64,000 nt of DNA from Chlamydiia bacterium. Lineage in GTDB: Bacteria > Chlamydiota > Chlamydiia > Chlamydiales > 2-12-FULL-49-11. This document shows positions 30,197 through 40,189 of the stretch, piece after piece. Position 1 is the stretch's first letter; the number at the start of each line of letters is the position of its first letter. Position numbers and translations under genes: made by a program. The stretch covers positions 130,536 through 194,535 of the forward strand of contig JAJACI010000001.1 of the NCBI GenBank assembly GCA_022601595.1. The letters run 5' to 3'. Below the pieces are notes generated by a model, which worked only from the letters and a program-made list of their open reading frames with translations, had not been told where the DNA came from and did not search any database.

Positions 30197-31201
30197 TTGC
30201 CGATGACAGAAAAGAAAATTTTTATTAGATCTACTGGATCGTATTTACCGGAAAAAGTTTTAACCAATAAAATGCTCAAAGAAATGGTGGATACGACAGA
30301 TGAATGGATTGTATCTCGGACAGGGATAAAAGAGCGGAGGATAGCGTTAGAGAATGAGTGTACATCAGATTTAGGGGTAAAGGCGGCGCTTAAGGCGCTT
30401 GCTGGTGCAAAGATTTTGATAGAAGAGATTGATTTGATTATTGTAGCAACGCTCTCTCCTGATTATATTTTTCCAAGTACGGCATGTATGATTCAAAAAA
30501 AGTTAGGAGCCACTTGTCCTGCATTTGATGTGGGAGCTGCTTGTAGTGGAATGTTATTTGCTTTGTCTAGCGCAAAAAGTTTTATTGCCTCAGGGCAGTA
30601 TAAAAATGTGCTGGTAGTTGCTGCAGAAAAAGTTTCTTCTTTTATTGATTATACTGATAGATCTACCTGTGTATTATTTGGGGATGGTGCCGCTGCTATG
30701 ATAGTTTCTGATAAGGCAGGCTTCAAAGAGAGTCTACAAGTGGGGGAAATTGTTTTAGGAAGTGATGGGCAGATGCATAAATCCTTAGAGATACCGGCAG
30801 GAGGGTCCGTATTATCTGCACGGAATTCCTCTACCACCACAAAGGATCATTTTTTGAAAATGGATGGGAAGGTGGTTTTTAAGCATGCAATACAAAGGAT
30901 GGCAAGCTCTATCAAAGAGTGCTTGGATCAATCCGATGTTAGCGAGCAGCAAATTGATTATTTCATTCCTCATCAAGCAAATGATAGGATAATAGACGCT
31001 CTTCTTAAGCGATTTTCTATCAAGATAGACAGGGTGCATAAAACTTTAGAGAGTACAGGCAATACTTGTGCAGCATCTATTGGAATTTGTTTGGATCACT
31101 ATTTGGATCAAAAGGTAAAAATGGATCAAAATATTTTACTCACTACATTTGGAGCGGGATTTACATGGGGATCCATGTTATTGAAAAGGGAGAGGCAATG
31201 A
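30197..31201 (+). CDS. fabH: 3-oxoacyl-ACP synthase III
   Basis: 334 aa; TDEWIVSRTGIKERRIA, DVGAACSGMLFAL, FIPHQANDRIIDALLKR. Confidence 0.96.
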   Translation: MPMTEKKIFIRSTGSYLPEKVLTNKMLKEMVDTTDEWIVSRTGIKERRIALENECTSDLGVKAALKALAGAKILIEEIDLIIVATLSPDYIFPSTACMIQKKLGATCPAFDVGAACSGMLFALSSAKSFIASGQYKNVLVVAAEKVSSFIDYTDRSTCVLFGDGAAAMIVSDKAGFKESLQVGEIVLGSDGQMHKSLEIPAGGSVLSARNSSTTTKDHFLKMDGKVVFKHAIQRMASSIKECLDQSDVSEQQIDYFIPHQANDRIIDALLKRFSIKIDRVHKTLESTGNTCAASIGICLDHYLDQKVKMDQNILLTTFGAGFTWGSMLLKRERQ

Positions 31202-32100
31202 AGAAAAAGGCGTTTATTTTTCCAGGACAGGGAGCGCAAAAACCATTTATGGGTAAATCTTTTTATGATTCTTTTGTAGAAACAAAAGAAGTATATCAAG
31301 AGGCGGAAGATCTTTTATCTATGCATATAACATCAAAGATATTCTCTTCAGATGAAGAGTTTTTACGGCAGACTGATTTTTGCCAGGTAGCACTATTTGT
31401 AACCTCGATGGCAATATTAAAAGCGTTAGAGAAGCAGGCTGAGGGACTATCTCCAATTGTAACAGCTGGGCTAAGTCTTGGAGAGTATGCAGCGCTTGTC
31501 TCGAGCAAAAAAGCATCGTTTAGAGAAATGCTCCCCATCATTCAAAAAAGGGGGGCATTTATGCACAAAGCATCTTTGGTTTCTCCACAAGGGATGATTG
31601 CCGTTATTGGTTTAGCGGAACAGGATATTCCTAAGAGATATCAAATTGCAAATGTTAACTGTCCAGGGCAGGTGGTTATTGCAGGGAGTCTTGAAGAAAT
31701 GGATGTTGCTAAAGGTGAATTAAAGGAATTAGGGGCAAAAAGGGTGCTTTCATTAAAGGTATCAGGAGCTTTTCATACTTCTTTTATGAATGGTGCAAAA
31801 GAGGCGCTTGCTCCATTTATTCATTCAAGTATCATTAGATCGACAGATATCGATTTTATAATGAATGTAACAGGGAAAAGTGAAAATAGACCCTCTTTTA
31901 TAAAAAGCAATTTAATAAAGCAAGTTTCAGGGACAACAAGATGGCTCGATTGCGTTCTTGAAATGGAGAAGTATAATGTAGACTATATAGAGATAGGACC
32001 ATCTCAGCTTTGTGCAATAAATAGAAAAATTAACCGAGAAAGTTCCTCTATAAGTATTGAAGAGGTAAAGGATATGGAAAAGTTATATGAGACGATTTGA
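31198..32100 (+). CDS. fabD: Malonyl-CoA:ACP transacylase
   Basis: MKKKAFIFPGQGAQ, GLSLGEYAAL, GAFHTSFM. In-frame ATG at 31198 overlapping the fabH stop; track start 31066 is upstream read-through. Confidence 0.96.
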   Translation: MKKKAFIFPGQGAQKPFMGKSFYDSFVETKEVYQEAEDLLSMHITSKIFSSDEEFLRQTDFCQVALFVTSMAILKALEKQAEGLSPIVTAGLSLGEYAALVSSKKASFREMLPIIQKRGAFMHKASLVSPQGMIAVIGLAEQDIPKRYQIANVNCPGQVVIAGSLEEMDVAKGELKELGAKRVLSLKVSGAFHTSFMNGAKEALAPFIHSSIIRSTDIDFIMNVTGKSENRPSFIKSNLIKQVSGTTRWLDCVLEMEKYNVDYIEIGPSQLCAINRKINRESSSISIEEVKDMEKLYETI

Positions 32101-32827
32101 AGGAAAAAAAGTAGTTGTTACTGGAGGCACAAAGGGAATAGGCCTTGCTATTGCAAAAGAATTTTTAAAGGAAGGGGCAAGTGTTGCTATCATTGGAAGA
32201 TCTCCTGATAATGGAGAAAAAGCTCTTTTAGAGCTTTCAGGTGATGTGACTTTTTATCCTCTAGATGTAAGTGACCATAGTGCTGTTAAGGCTTTTTCCG
32301 AGGAAATGATTAAAAAATGGAATACGATAGATGTCTTGGTAAATAATGCCGGAATCTCCAAAAACACCCTTTTTCTTCGAATAACGGAGGCTGATTGGGA
32401 CCATGTGGTTGATACAAATCTGAAATCCGTTTATAATATGTGTCATGCGTTTTCTAGAATTCTAATAAAAAATAGAGGATCCCGCATAGTAAACATATCT
32501 TCAATAGCAGGTGGTGTTATGGGAGGTAATCCTGGGCAAGCCCATTATTCAGCCTCAAAAGGTGCGATAGTGAGTTTGACAAAAGTTTTGGCAAGAGAAT
32601 TTGCAAAAAGGGAAGTTACCGTTAATTGTGTAGCTCCAGGGTATGTAGAGACAGATATGGTGGGTTTTATGAACGAAGAAAACAAACAAAAATGTCAGGA
32701 TATGATTCCTATGGGACGATTTGGACAAGGCGCGGAAGTGGCTGCCGCGGTGTTATTTTTAGCAAGTAAAGAAGCTTCTTATATCACAGGTCATACACTA
32801 GTTGCCGATGGAGGTCTAACGTCCTAA
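32087..32827 (+). CDS. fabG: 3-oxoacyl-ACP reductase
   Basis: 246 aa [39 protein letters not shown]. Confidence 0.95.
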   Translation: MRRFEGKKVVVTGGTKGIGLAIAKEFLKEGASVAIIGRSPDNGEKALLELSGDVTFYPLDVSDHSAVKAFSEEMIKKWNTIDVLVNNAGISKNTLFLRITEADWDHVVDTNLKSVYNMCHAFSRILIKNRGSRIVNISSIAGGVMGGNPGQAHYSASKGAIVSLTKVLAREFAKREVTVNCVAPGYVETDMVGFMNEENKQKCQDMIPMGRFGQGAEVAAAVLFLASKEASYITGHTLVADGGLTS

Positions 32828-32859
32828 AACTTATGAAAAACAAACAAAAAGGTAAAAAA

Positions 32860-33120
32860 ATGGAAGATATTGAAAGAGAGATAGAAAAAGAGATAGTGGA
32901 TATTGTGGTAGAGCAACTTGGTGTTGATGCCTCAGAGGTTACAAGAGAGAAATCTTTTGTAGAAGATTTAAATGCCGACTCTTTGGACCAGACAGAACTG
33001 ATAATGACTTTTGAAGAGAAGTTAAATCTAGAGATTAGTGAAGAAGAGGCAACTTCATTAAAAACAGTTGGTGATGTAATTCAATATATATTACAAAAGC
33101 AAAGTCTTGTAAAAAATTAA
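32860..33120 (+). CDS. acpP: Acyl carrier protein
   Basis: [27 protein letters not shown]...[13 protein letters not shown] (DSL phosphopantetheine site). Probable start 32860; the track starts at 32833. Confidence 0.93.
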   Translation: MEDIEREIEKEIVDIVVEQLGVDASEVTREKSFVEDLNADSLDQTELIMTFEEKLNLEISEEEATSLKTVGDVIQYILQKQSLVKN

Positions 33121-33121
33121 T

Positions 33122-33337
33122 CTTAGAGCGCACCTTCTATTTAAGGAGAGTCTGAATAACTGCACCTTTTAGAATCTTTTCAGATTTTTTGAAATGAATT
33201 CTATTTTGGAGTAAGCTGCATCCCTGTAGGGATGGGGCGCCATGAAAAATAGAATGGATAAGAAATCTGGGAGATTATAAAACTGCTCGTTTTTCAGACT
33301 CTCCTTAAGGAGAGTTTAACAGAAGGTGCGCGCTAAG
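33122..33337. terminator. Convergent terminator arms (acpP/potD) split by a palindromic element
   Basis: CTTAGAGCGCACCTTCT (33122-33138) and AGAAGGTGCGCGCTAAG (33321-33337) are reverse complements with one mismatch. Confidence 0.75.
33141..33308 (+). repeat. Palindromic interspersed element (168 bp)
   Basis: TTAAGGAGAGTCTGAATAAC ... CATCCCTGTAGGGATG ... GTTTTTCAGACTCTCCTTAA; paired changes in both termini (GAGAGTC/GACTCTC). Confidence 0.9.
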
Positions 33338-34388
33338 CTTTTGTTTGAACAAAAATTTTATGAGCCGTATCTTTTTCGGTGATATAGTAAAAAAACCTCA
33401 AATCTTCTTTTCTACACTTGATTTCCTCTATACTTTGTAAGTATGATTCGTGGTGGTCATCTGAGAATTCAAGGGCATCAGGACATGCAGGAAAGCATGG
33501 GAAGCGATCTACTGTCATGGCAAGATTTTCAGGTTTGAAGATGTAATTTAAGAACAAGTATGCATTATCCACATTTTCTGCCTGCTTGCAAAGTACCACA
33601 TTTTCAATAGAGGTATAGATGTAATCTTTAGGAAGGGCAAAGGCAATAGAGTTATTTTCTTCTTTTAAGCTATCTAAGTGTGGCGTCTTTAAGAGTGCAA
33701 AGGATGCATCGCCTGCAACCATTAGATCTTTTGCTCTAAATTCAGCATAAGCCTCTACCGTTTTTTTCTGCTTCTTTAAAAGAGAGGCTATTTCTTGTTC
33801 CTCATCTGTAGTAAGGTGGTCTTTATCCCCGTATAAGTAGCTTGCAGCAAAATTAATGGACTCAATGGGGTCGCCTGTCATTACCTTACGATAAGGGGAG
33901 TCAAATAGGTGTTTTAATGTAAGATCGTTCTCTTTAACAATATTAGGATCGTAGGCAAAGCCAGAGCATTCCCACACATATGGTATGCTAAAGATATTTC
34001 CCGGGTCAAAGTCTTTGTTTAGTAAAAAGGGGTATATACGATCTAAAATAGCAATTCTAGATTTGTCAATCTCTTGAAGATCGCCTTTTTCCGCAAGGAT
34101 CTTCCCTGCATAGTCTGCTAAGAAAAGAAGGTCATACCCTTTGTTATTGGTGATCTTTAGCTTGGCAAGCAGCTCTTCGTTAGAAATAAAGAAATGGAGA
34201 TTTACCTTTATACCTGTCTCTTGTTCAAAGCTATCGATCATATCCACATCAAGGAAATCGCTGTAGACAAAGATATTTAGTTCATTTGTTTTTTTTGTTT
34301 TAAAGGGATTATTAGTAATAAACTGGATGGTTCCAATCATACAAGCAAATAGGCAGAAGATAAAAAATCCACGGATATATTTTAGCAT
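33333..34388 (-). CDS. potD: Spermidine/putrescine ABC transporter, periplasmic-binding protein
   Basis: 351 aa; N-terminal signal/anchor, NELNIFVYSDFLDVDMIDSFEQETGIKVNL, part of potABCD cluster. Confidence 0.9.
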   Translation of the reverse strand: MLKYIRGFFIFCLFACMIGTIQFITNNPFKTKKTNELNIFVYSDFLDVDMIDSFEQETGIKVNLHFFISNEELLAKLKITNNKGYDLLFLADYAGKILAEKGDLQEIDKSRIAILDRIYPFLLNKDFDPGNIFSIPYVWECSGFAYDPNIVKENDLTLKHLFDSPYRKVMTGDPIESINFAASYLYGDKDHLTTDEEQEIASLLKKQKKTVEAYAEFRAKDLMVAGDASFALLKTPHLDSLKEENNSIAFALPKDYIYTSIENVVLCKQAENVDNAYLFLNYIFKPENLAMTVDRFPCFPACPDALEFSDDHHESYLQSIEEIKCRKEDLRFFYYITEKDTAHKIFVQTKA

Positions 34389-35188
34389 TTTTCTATCTCC
34401 TCTTTTCTTCTTAGGAAAAACAGTAAGGTGATTAAAGCAATAGTGAAAATCATGACAATGGAGGTCAGTGCATTTATCACAGGAGAAATGCCCAGCCTCA
34501 GTGATGATACAAGAAATAGAGATAAGGTGGTGGTTGAGGACCCGGCGCAGAAATAGGTGAGAATAAAGTCATCAAAGGAAAGGATAAAAATCATCAGACC
34601 CGTTCCCAGTAGTGCCGGCATCATAAATGGAAGGACAATCCTTTTAAAGGTGGTCCAGGAAGATGCTCCCAGTACTGCCGATGCCTCTAGTAGAGATGGA
34701 GGAAGGTCTTTGAAGCGCAAATAAATAAGAGGGATGGATAATCCTAAGCCAACAATAGAATGGCTGATAATAATGGTGGTAAGACCTAGAGGGATGTTTA
34801 GTAAAGAAAAAAAGCTTACCAAGGCAATAGCAAGAACAGTATCAGGGATCACTAAATTCCCGTAGAAGAGTGGGATCATTTGCTTGATACGGCCGTGAGT
34901 TGTTTTATAATAGATAAGGAGAAGGGAAAAAAGCAGGCACAAACAGGTGGTAGAGAAGGCAACAAATAAGGAGTTTAGAAAAGATAAGATGATTTCTCCA
35001 TCGGAAAAAAGTTGTCTATACCATTGCAGCGTAAAAGAGGAGAGGGGAGCTGGAATGGGAGCGCTATTGAAAGAGTATGCAACAAGCATTAACAGCGGGG
35101 TGTATAGGAAAAGATAGAAAAAGGAAAGTAGGGTCTTTGCAAAGATGCTTTTTTTAGAGCTTATCATAACTGCCCCCTTGCATAGCAT
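34382..35188 (-). CDS. potC: Spermidine/putrescine ABC transporter permease
   Basis: 268 aa six-TM permease; EAA loop LLEASAVLGASSWTTFKRIVLPFMMP. Confidence 0.9.
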   Translation of the reverse strand: MLCKGAVMISSKKSIFAKTLLSFFYLFLYTPLLMLVAYSFNSAPIPAPLSSFTLQWYRQLFSDGEIILSFLNSLFVAFSTTCLCLLFSLLLIYYKTTHGRIKQMIPLFYGNLVIPDTVLAIALVSFFSLLNIPLGLTTIIISHSIVGLGLSIPLIYLRFKDLPPSLLEASAVLGASSWTTFKRIVLPFMMPALLGTGLMIFILSFDDFILTYFCAGSSTTTLSLFLVSSLRLGISPVINALTSIVMIFTIALITLLFFLRRKEEIEKC

Positions 35189-36086
35189 TAAAAAGGGCTT
35201 TAAAACCTACATAGATAGCATAGGAGCAAATAAGAAGTATGCTAAGAGAGAGCGTTGTAAAAGCAAGGCCTATAGGTCCTGAGGTCTCTCCAATAAGGTG
35301 TATAGAGATAACATTTCCTACGTAGTAAATTTTATCACCTCCAATGAATTCAGGGATGAGAAATTCACCAAAGGCGGGGATGAAAACAAGAAAAAACCCG
35401 GTGATAATAGCTTTTTGTATCATGGGAAATACAATTTTAGTAAATGTTTTGATCTTACTAGCGCCAAGTGTGGTAGAGGCTTCAAAATAGGAGGTGTCAA
35501 AGCGTTCGAGAGCTGAAAAGATAGGTAGAGCCATGAAGGGGAGGTAGTAGTAGACCATAAGCAGGAGGGATGCAAATGAGGTGTTTAGCAGATGGAGGGG
35601 CGTTTTAATAAGTCCTGTGTAGATAAGAAATTGATTGATAAGCCCGTTTTTTTCAAGGATAAAAAACCATGCGTAGATATGGAGGAGAAAATTGGTCCAA
35701 AAAGGAATGATAAGAAAGAATAGAAGCATGTATTTCCATTTTCCAGTTCTAAAAACAATAAAGTAGGTAAGTGGGAAAGCTATTAATAGAGTTAGCACTG
35801 CAGTGTAGAGGGAAAGAAGAAGGGAGTTTACGATTACTTTGTAGTAGGTGAAATTTAGGATATGCTTAAAGTGAATAAGGCTCAGTCCTGAAATTTTACC
35901 AGCACTATCTACTTCTAAGAAGCTGGTTAAAAGTAAAACAGAAAGGGGAAGGTAGAAAAATAAAATCTGCCAAAGAAGAGAGATAGACCCTACAGCATAT
36001 AGTAACTCTTTTCCAATTAATGATTTTTTTGGTAGGGAGGGGAGAGATATTTTTTTTCGATACTTGAGTATTAATGTTTTAATCAT
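35154..36086 (-). CDS. potB: Spermidine/putrescine ABC transporter permease
   Basis: 310 aa; EAA loop YFEASTTLGASKIKTFTKIVFPMIQ. Confidence 0.9.
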   Translation of the reverse strand: MIKTLILKYRKKISLPSLPKKSLIGKELLYAVGSISLLWQILFFYLPLSVLLLTSFLEVDSAGKISGLSLIHFKHILNFTYYKVIVNSLLLSLYTAVLTLLIAFPLTYFIVFRTGKWKYMLLFFLIIPFWTNFLLHIYAWFFILEKNGLINQFLIYTGLIKTPLHLLNTSFASLLLMVYYYLPFMALPIFSALERFDTSYFEASTTLGASKIKTFTKIVFPMIQKAIITGFFLVFIPAFGEFLIPEFIGGDKIYYVGNVISIHLIGETSGPIGLAFTTLSLSILLICSYAIYVGFKALFNAMQGGSYDKL

Positions 36087-37177
36087 ACACCCTCTAACGC
36101 TAAGGTGTTTTCTTTTTGCCAGTAGAGAAATACCTGATCATCATAATCAATTTCTTCTTTTTCTACGTGCTCATCATTTTGCTCAAAAACTTTTATTTTT
36201 GTATTTCCAACAAGCACTTCGTAGAAAGTAGAGCGTCCTGTATAAATGATGGAGACAACCACTCCTTCTAGAAAATTAGAAAAATCTTTGTTCTTCTTTT
36301 TTGTAATTAATATTTTCTCTGGTCTAATAGTAAGTAATGCTCGAGCGCCATTTTTAAGCCATGGTGCGGTTTTTTTCTCATCTAAAGAGAAATTGCCAAG
36401 GAGGGTAGAGAGATTAATATCGGATACCTCTGTTTTGGTAACTGTCCCTTCTAAGATGTTTGTACTTCCCACAAATTCTGCAACAAAACGGGAGTCTGGA
36501 AATTCATAAATTTCTTTAGGAGTGCCCATTTGCGCGAGTTTGCCTTGGGGGTTTAAAATAGCCATTTTATCAGCGACGGTAAGTGCCTCTTCCTGATCAT
36601 GGGTTACATAGATAAAAGTCATTTCTAGTTGATCTTGCAGATCAATTAATTCAATCAGTAACTTTTCACGAAGTTTGAAATCAAGAGCTGCTAGTGGTTC
36701 GTCTAAAAGAAGTACTTCTGGACCTTCAATAATAGCGCGCGCAATAGAGACGCGCTGCTGCTGGCCGCCTGAAAGCATGGAGGGTTTCCTGTGGAGCTGC
36801 TTTTCTAAATGAAAAGCTTTAGCAAGCTTCAAAACCTTTTCTCTGATTACCTCTTTTGAGACTTTTTTTATAGATAAACTATAGCCAATATTGTCAAAAA
36901 CAGTGAGATGGGGGAATAAAGCATAATTTTGAAAAATCATATTAATAGGTCTTTTGTGGATGGGGGTGTTAGTTATTTCTTTATTTCCTAGAAAGATTTT
37001 ACCAGAGTCCACTGTTTCTAAGCCGCAGATAAGCCTTAAGAGAGTTGTTTTTCCACAGCCAGAAGGTCCAAGAAGAGCAAAAAATAGACTTCCAGGGATG
37101 GTCATTGTCATATTCTTTAGTATAGAATGGCCATTTTTACTTTTAGAAACGTTTTCAAATCGAATACATCTGTCCAT
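36083..37177 (-). CDS. potA: Spermidine/putrescine ABC transporter ATPase
   Basis: [54 protein letters not shown]-like C-terminus. Start chosen at [12 protein letters not shown] (37177); the track start 37249 is in a leader. Confidence 0.92.
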   Translation of the reverse strand: MDRCIRFENVSKSKNGHSILKNMTMTIPGSLFFALLGPSGCGKTTLLRLICGLETVDSGKIFLGNKEITNTPIHKRPINMIFQNYALFPHLTVFDNIGYSLSIKKVSKEVIREKVLKLAKAFHLEKQLHRKPSMLSGGQQQRVSIARAIIEGPEVLLLDEPLAALDFKLREKLLIELIDLQDQLEMTFIYVTHDQEEALTVADKMAILNPQGKLAQMGTPKEIYEFPDSRFVAEFVGSTNILEGTVTKTEVSDINLSTLLGNFSLDEKKTAPWLKNGARALLTIRPEKILITKKKNKDFSNFLEGVVVSIIYTGRSTFYEVLVGNTKIKVFEQNDEHVEKEEIDYDDQVFLYWQKENTLALEGV

Positions 37178-37262
37178 TTTTAAGGTCCCTCTGGCTAATA
37201 ACACTAATAGTATAGCGCGATCTGTGATTATTTTAAAAAGAAAAAACATCCTTGCTTTTTAG

Positions 37263-38264
37263 GTGGATATGGCTAAGAATACTTATTTTAATTATAGGAG
37301 TGGTGTTTTGAGAGAAAATGTTGATGTTTTAATTGTAGGATCGGGACCAGCGGCTTGGACAGCAGCTATTTATGCAGCAAGGGCCGATTTAAAACCTTTG
37401 GTGGTTGCAGGGTTTTTAAAAGGCGGCATACGCGGCGGTCAATTAATGACCACAACAGAAGTAGAAAACTATCCTGGTTTTGTCGATGGCGTTTCGGGAC
37501 CAGCGCTAATGGACATTTTAGAAAAGCAGGCAAGGCGTTTTGGAACAGAAATATTAGAGACAGATGTACAGCGAATTGACACTTCAAAGAGCCCTTTTAT
37601 TGTAGAGACAAAAAAAGGAAATATTACGGCAAAGGCAGTGATTGTAGCAACTGGGGCATATGCAAAAAAATTAGTGGTGCCAGGCAGTGAGGAGTATTGG
37701 AATAAAGGAATTAGTGCATGTGCAGTATGTGATGGGGCGCTTCCTATTTTTAGAGATAAGGAGCTTTTAGTGATTGGCGGCGGGGATACCGCATGTGAAG
37801 AGGCTCTATTTTTAACAAAATTTGGATCAAAAGTACATGTTGCTTTAAGGCGTGATCAATTTCGCGCTTCAAAAATTATGGCAGAACGTGTGATGAATAA
37901 CGATAAAATCGAGGTGCATTTTAATCACCAGATAGAAAGTGTCGAGGGAGACAATTTTTTAACCAAAGCAATCTTAAAAGGAAACGATGGCACAAAAAAA
38001 GAGCTTGCTGTTTCAGGATTATTTTTCGCAATAGGACACACTCCAAACTCTGACTTTTTAGAAGGCGATCTTAAGAAAGATGACAATGGATATATAATGG
38101 TCGAGGGGTTTTCTAGTAAAACTTCTGTACAAGGAATATATGCTGCAGGAGATGTTTGTGATAAAGTTTATAGGCAGGCGATTACCTCTGCTGGAATGGG
38201 ATGTATGGCTGCGTTGGATGCTGAGAAATTTTTAGCAGAGATAGAGCAAAAAGTGAAACACTAG
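37263..38264 (+). CDS. trxB: Thioredoxin reductase
   Basis: 333 aa; GSGPAAWTAAIYAARADLKPLV, CAVCDGALP active site, GIYAAGDVCD. Confidence 0.96.
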   Translation: MDMAKNTYFNYRSGVLRENVDVLIVGSGPAAWTAAIYAARADLKPLVVAGFLKGGIRGGQLMTTTEVENYPGFVDGVSGPALMDILEKQARRFGTEILETDVQRIDTSKSPFIVETKKGNITAKAVIVATGAYAKKLVVPGSEEYWNKGISACAVCDGALPIFRDKELLVIGGGDTACEEALFLTKFGSKVHVALRRDQFRASKIMAERVMNNDKIEVHFNHQIESVEGDNFLTKAILKGNDGTKKELAVSGLFFAIGHTPNSDFLEGDLKKDDNGYIMVEGFSSKTSVQGIYAAGDVCDKVYRQAITSAGMGCMAALDAEKFLAEIEQKVKH

Positions 38265-38266
38265 GA

Positions 38267-39088
38267 GTGAATATGAAAGGGCTAATATATAAATCATTAC
38301 TACTTCTGGTGACTGCACCATTATGCGCTATAAAAAGTGATCCGTGGATACCGCCGCCTTATGAATTAAATGCAGAGGCTGGATATTCCTATGCTTACTT
38401 TCCATCCGTGGATAATGCTATCAACCCATCCTCCTATAGTTCTTTTGTGAATACCTTAGATCTGGGGATTAACGGCGCTTTTACTACAGAATTATTTTGT
38501 GAGATAGATTTTGAGTTTGATGCTACAAGAAAAGTGGATTTTAATTTAGAATCTTTTGCCCCATGTATAAAATATCAGATGTTGAACGATTTGACAGGCG
38601 ACTCTGTAGCTTTGCTTGTAGGAACTTATTTTAGATATGTTCCTGAAAATCGATTAAGGGATGTAGCAACTCCGTATAGCGGGGAGTACAACTTTGATTT
38701 TCTTTTGTCTATTGGTAAAGAGTTTGATGTAGAGGGGAAAATGGCAGGTAGAACCTATGCAATGCTTGATGTTGGTATAGCAACAAGAGGCAGTCCATGG
38801 CTTTTGCTAGATATAATGGGAGAGGCTCTCTTTTTTGAGCATAATGTTTTATATGCAGGCGTTGATGCTTATTTTGGTTTTGGTAATGATAGCCAAGTAG
38901 ATGTAAATAATTTTTATGGCTATGGAGATATCAATCACAATTCCATAAATATAAAACTTGGATATGGCTATAAATTTTCTGTATGGGGTGAGATAGAGCT
39001 TCTTTATAAAAGGCGTGTAGTAGCCATTTCCTATCCAAGCGACCAGGATTATATTGGACTCTCTTATAATGTCTCTTTTTCCTTTTAG
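38267..39088 (+). CDS. Probable outer-membrane beta-barrel protein
   Basis: 273 aa; signal peptide, alternating aromatic beta-strands, C-terminal YIGLSYNVSFSF with terminal Phe. Confidence 0.7.
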   Translation: MNMKGLIYKSLLLLVTAPLCAIKSDPWIPPPYELNAEAGYSYAYFPSVDNAINPSSYSSFVNTLDLGINGAFTTELFCEIDFEFDATRKVDFNLESFAPCIKYQMLNDLTGDSVALLVGTYFRYVPENRLRDVATPYSGEYNFDFLLSIGKEFDVEGKMAGRTYAMLDVGIATRGSPWLLLDIMGEALFFEHNVLYAGVDAYFGFGNDSQVDVNNFYGYGDINHNSINIKLGYGYKFSVWGEIELLYKRRVVAISYPSDQDYIGLSYNVSFSF

Positions 39089-39108
39089 GCGCATTTTGAA
39101 AAGCAAAA

Positions 39109-39930
39109 TTAATACATTTGCGCTGAGAAAGTGTTATCTACTTCTTCGATGGATGGATAGGGCGTTTCACTCGCAAAATAATCGGTTATGGTATGGGCAT
39201 AACCTAAGATGCCTCTAATAGCCGATAAGCGCTGCTCTGGGGTGGATAGAAGAGATATTTTTCCGCCACAATTACTAACATGAAAAGACATCTCTTTTTG
39301 CATAGCCCTAGAAAAGTTCTTTTCTAAGATATCCTCAAAATTTTCTATCTTCCCTTCATATAAAAGGGCCGCTATTTCATATAAGTTTTCAGCTAAGCTA
39401 AAATCATCAAGGGAAATTTCTCCGCAGCTATCTTCTCTAAAGGTGATCATGGTGCTGCTTGTAGTAATTGGAGTGAGTACCGGCTCATGCTTTTCAGCTT
39501 TTTGAAGGAGCTTTTTGGCAAAACGTAAAAACTTCATGTTGTTTTTTGAAGGCTTAAAATCAGAGATAAAAAGATCTATACGAGCTCTTAAATTACTTGC
39601 CATATCTTTTATTTCCGAATCAGAAAGGATAGGACTGCTGTTTGCTATCCCTTCTGCTTCTTCCGCAAAAGAAATCACGCTATTTCTCTCTTTTAAATTC
39701 TGACATCTGCCTGCTAAACGTTCTACTAGTTTTCTTTTTTTACTTACTATTTCTTGTAGGGAAGTATTGGTATTTTCAGATAAAGAGGTGTCTATGGAAC
39801 GTAATTGGAAGATAAATTTTTGCAAGGTGTCTTCTGGAACAAATATTCTGCAGTCTAAAGAACTAGAAATAATATCAAGGTCACTGTCTCCATCAAATGT
39901 CGGAAATTTAATTTGCACTTCTTTCTCCAC
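39109..39930 (-). CDS. Hypothetical helical protein
   Basis: 273 aa uninterrupted ORF; Ser/Leu-rich, no recognised domain. Confidence 0.65.
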   Translation of the reverse strand: MEKEVQIKFPTFDGDSDLDIISSSLDCRIFVPEDTLQKFIFQLRSIDTSLSENTNTSLQEIVSKKRKLVERLAGRCQNLKERNSVISFAEEAEGIANSSPILSDSEIKDMASNLRARIDLFISDFKPSKNNMKFLRFAKKLLQKAEKHEPVLTPITTSSTMITFREDSCGEISLDDFSLAENLYEIAALLYEGKIENFEDILEKNFSRAMQKEMSFHVSNCGGKISLLSTPEQRLSAIRGILGYAHTITDYFASETPYPSIEEVDNTFSAQMY

Positions 39931-40189
39931 TGCCTTTCCTCTTGTTTATCATTAAATGTGACTTTCTATCTATATAAATCTTACTTCCTGGATAGGTTCA
40001 ATTATATATCCATAATCTGTCTTTTATTATAAACTATAATTATAACATAATAAAACTAAAAAGTCAACGTAACTAACGCGACTTAAGTCGCTATTTATAA
40101 GCGCTTTAAGCACGGCGTCTTTATACAGAAATATAGCCAGTTTTCTTAAACATTCATAAGTCGTTAACCTTTAAGAGGTTCCTTAAAGT

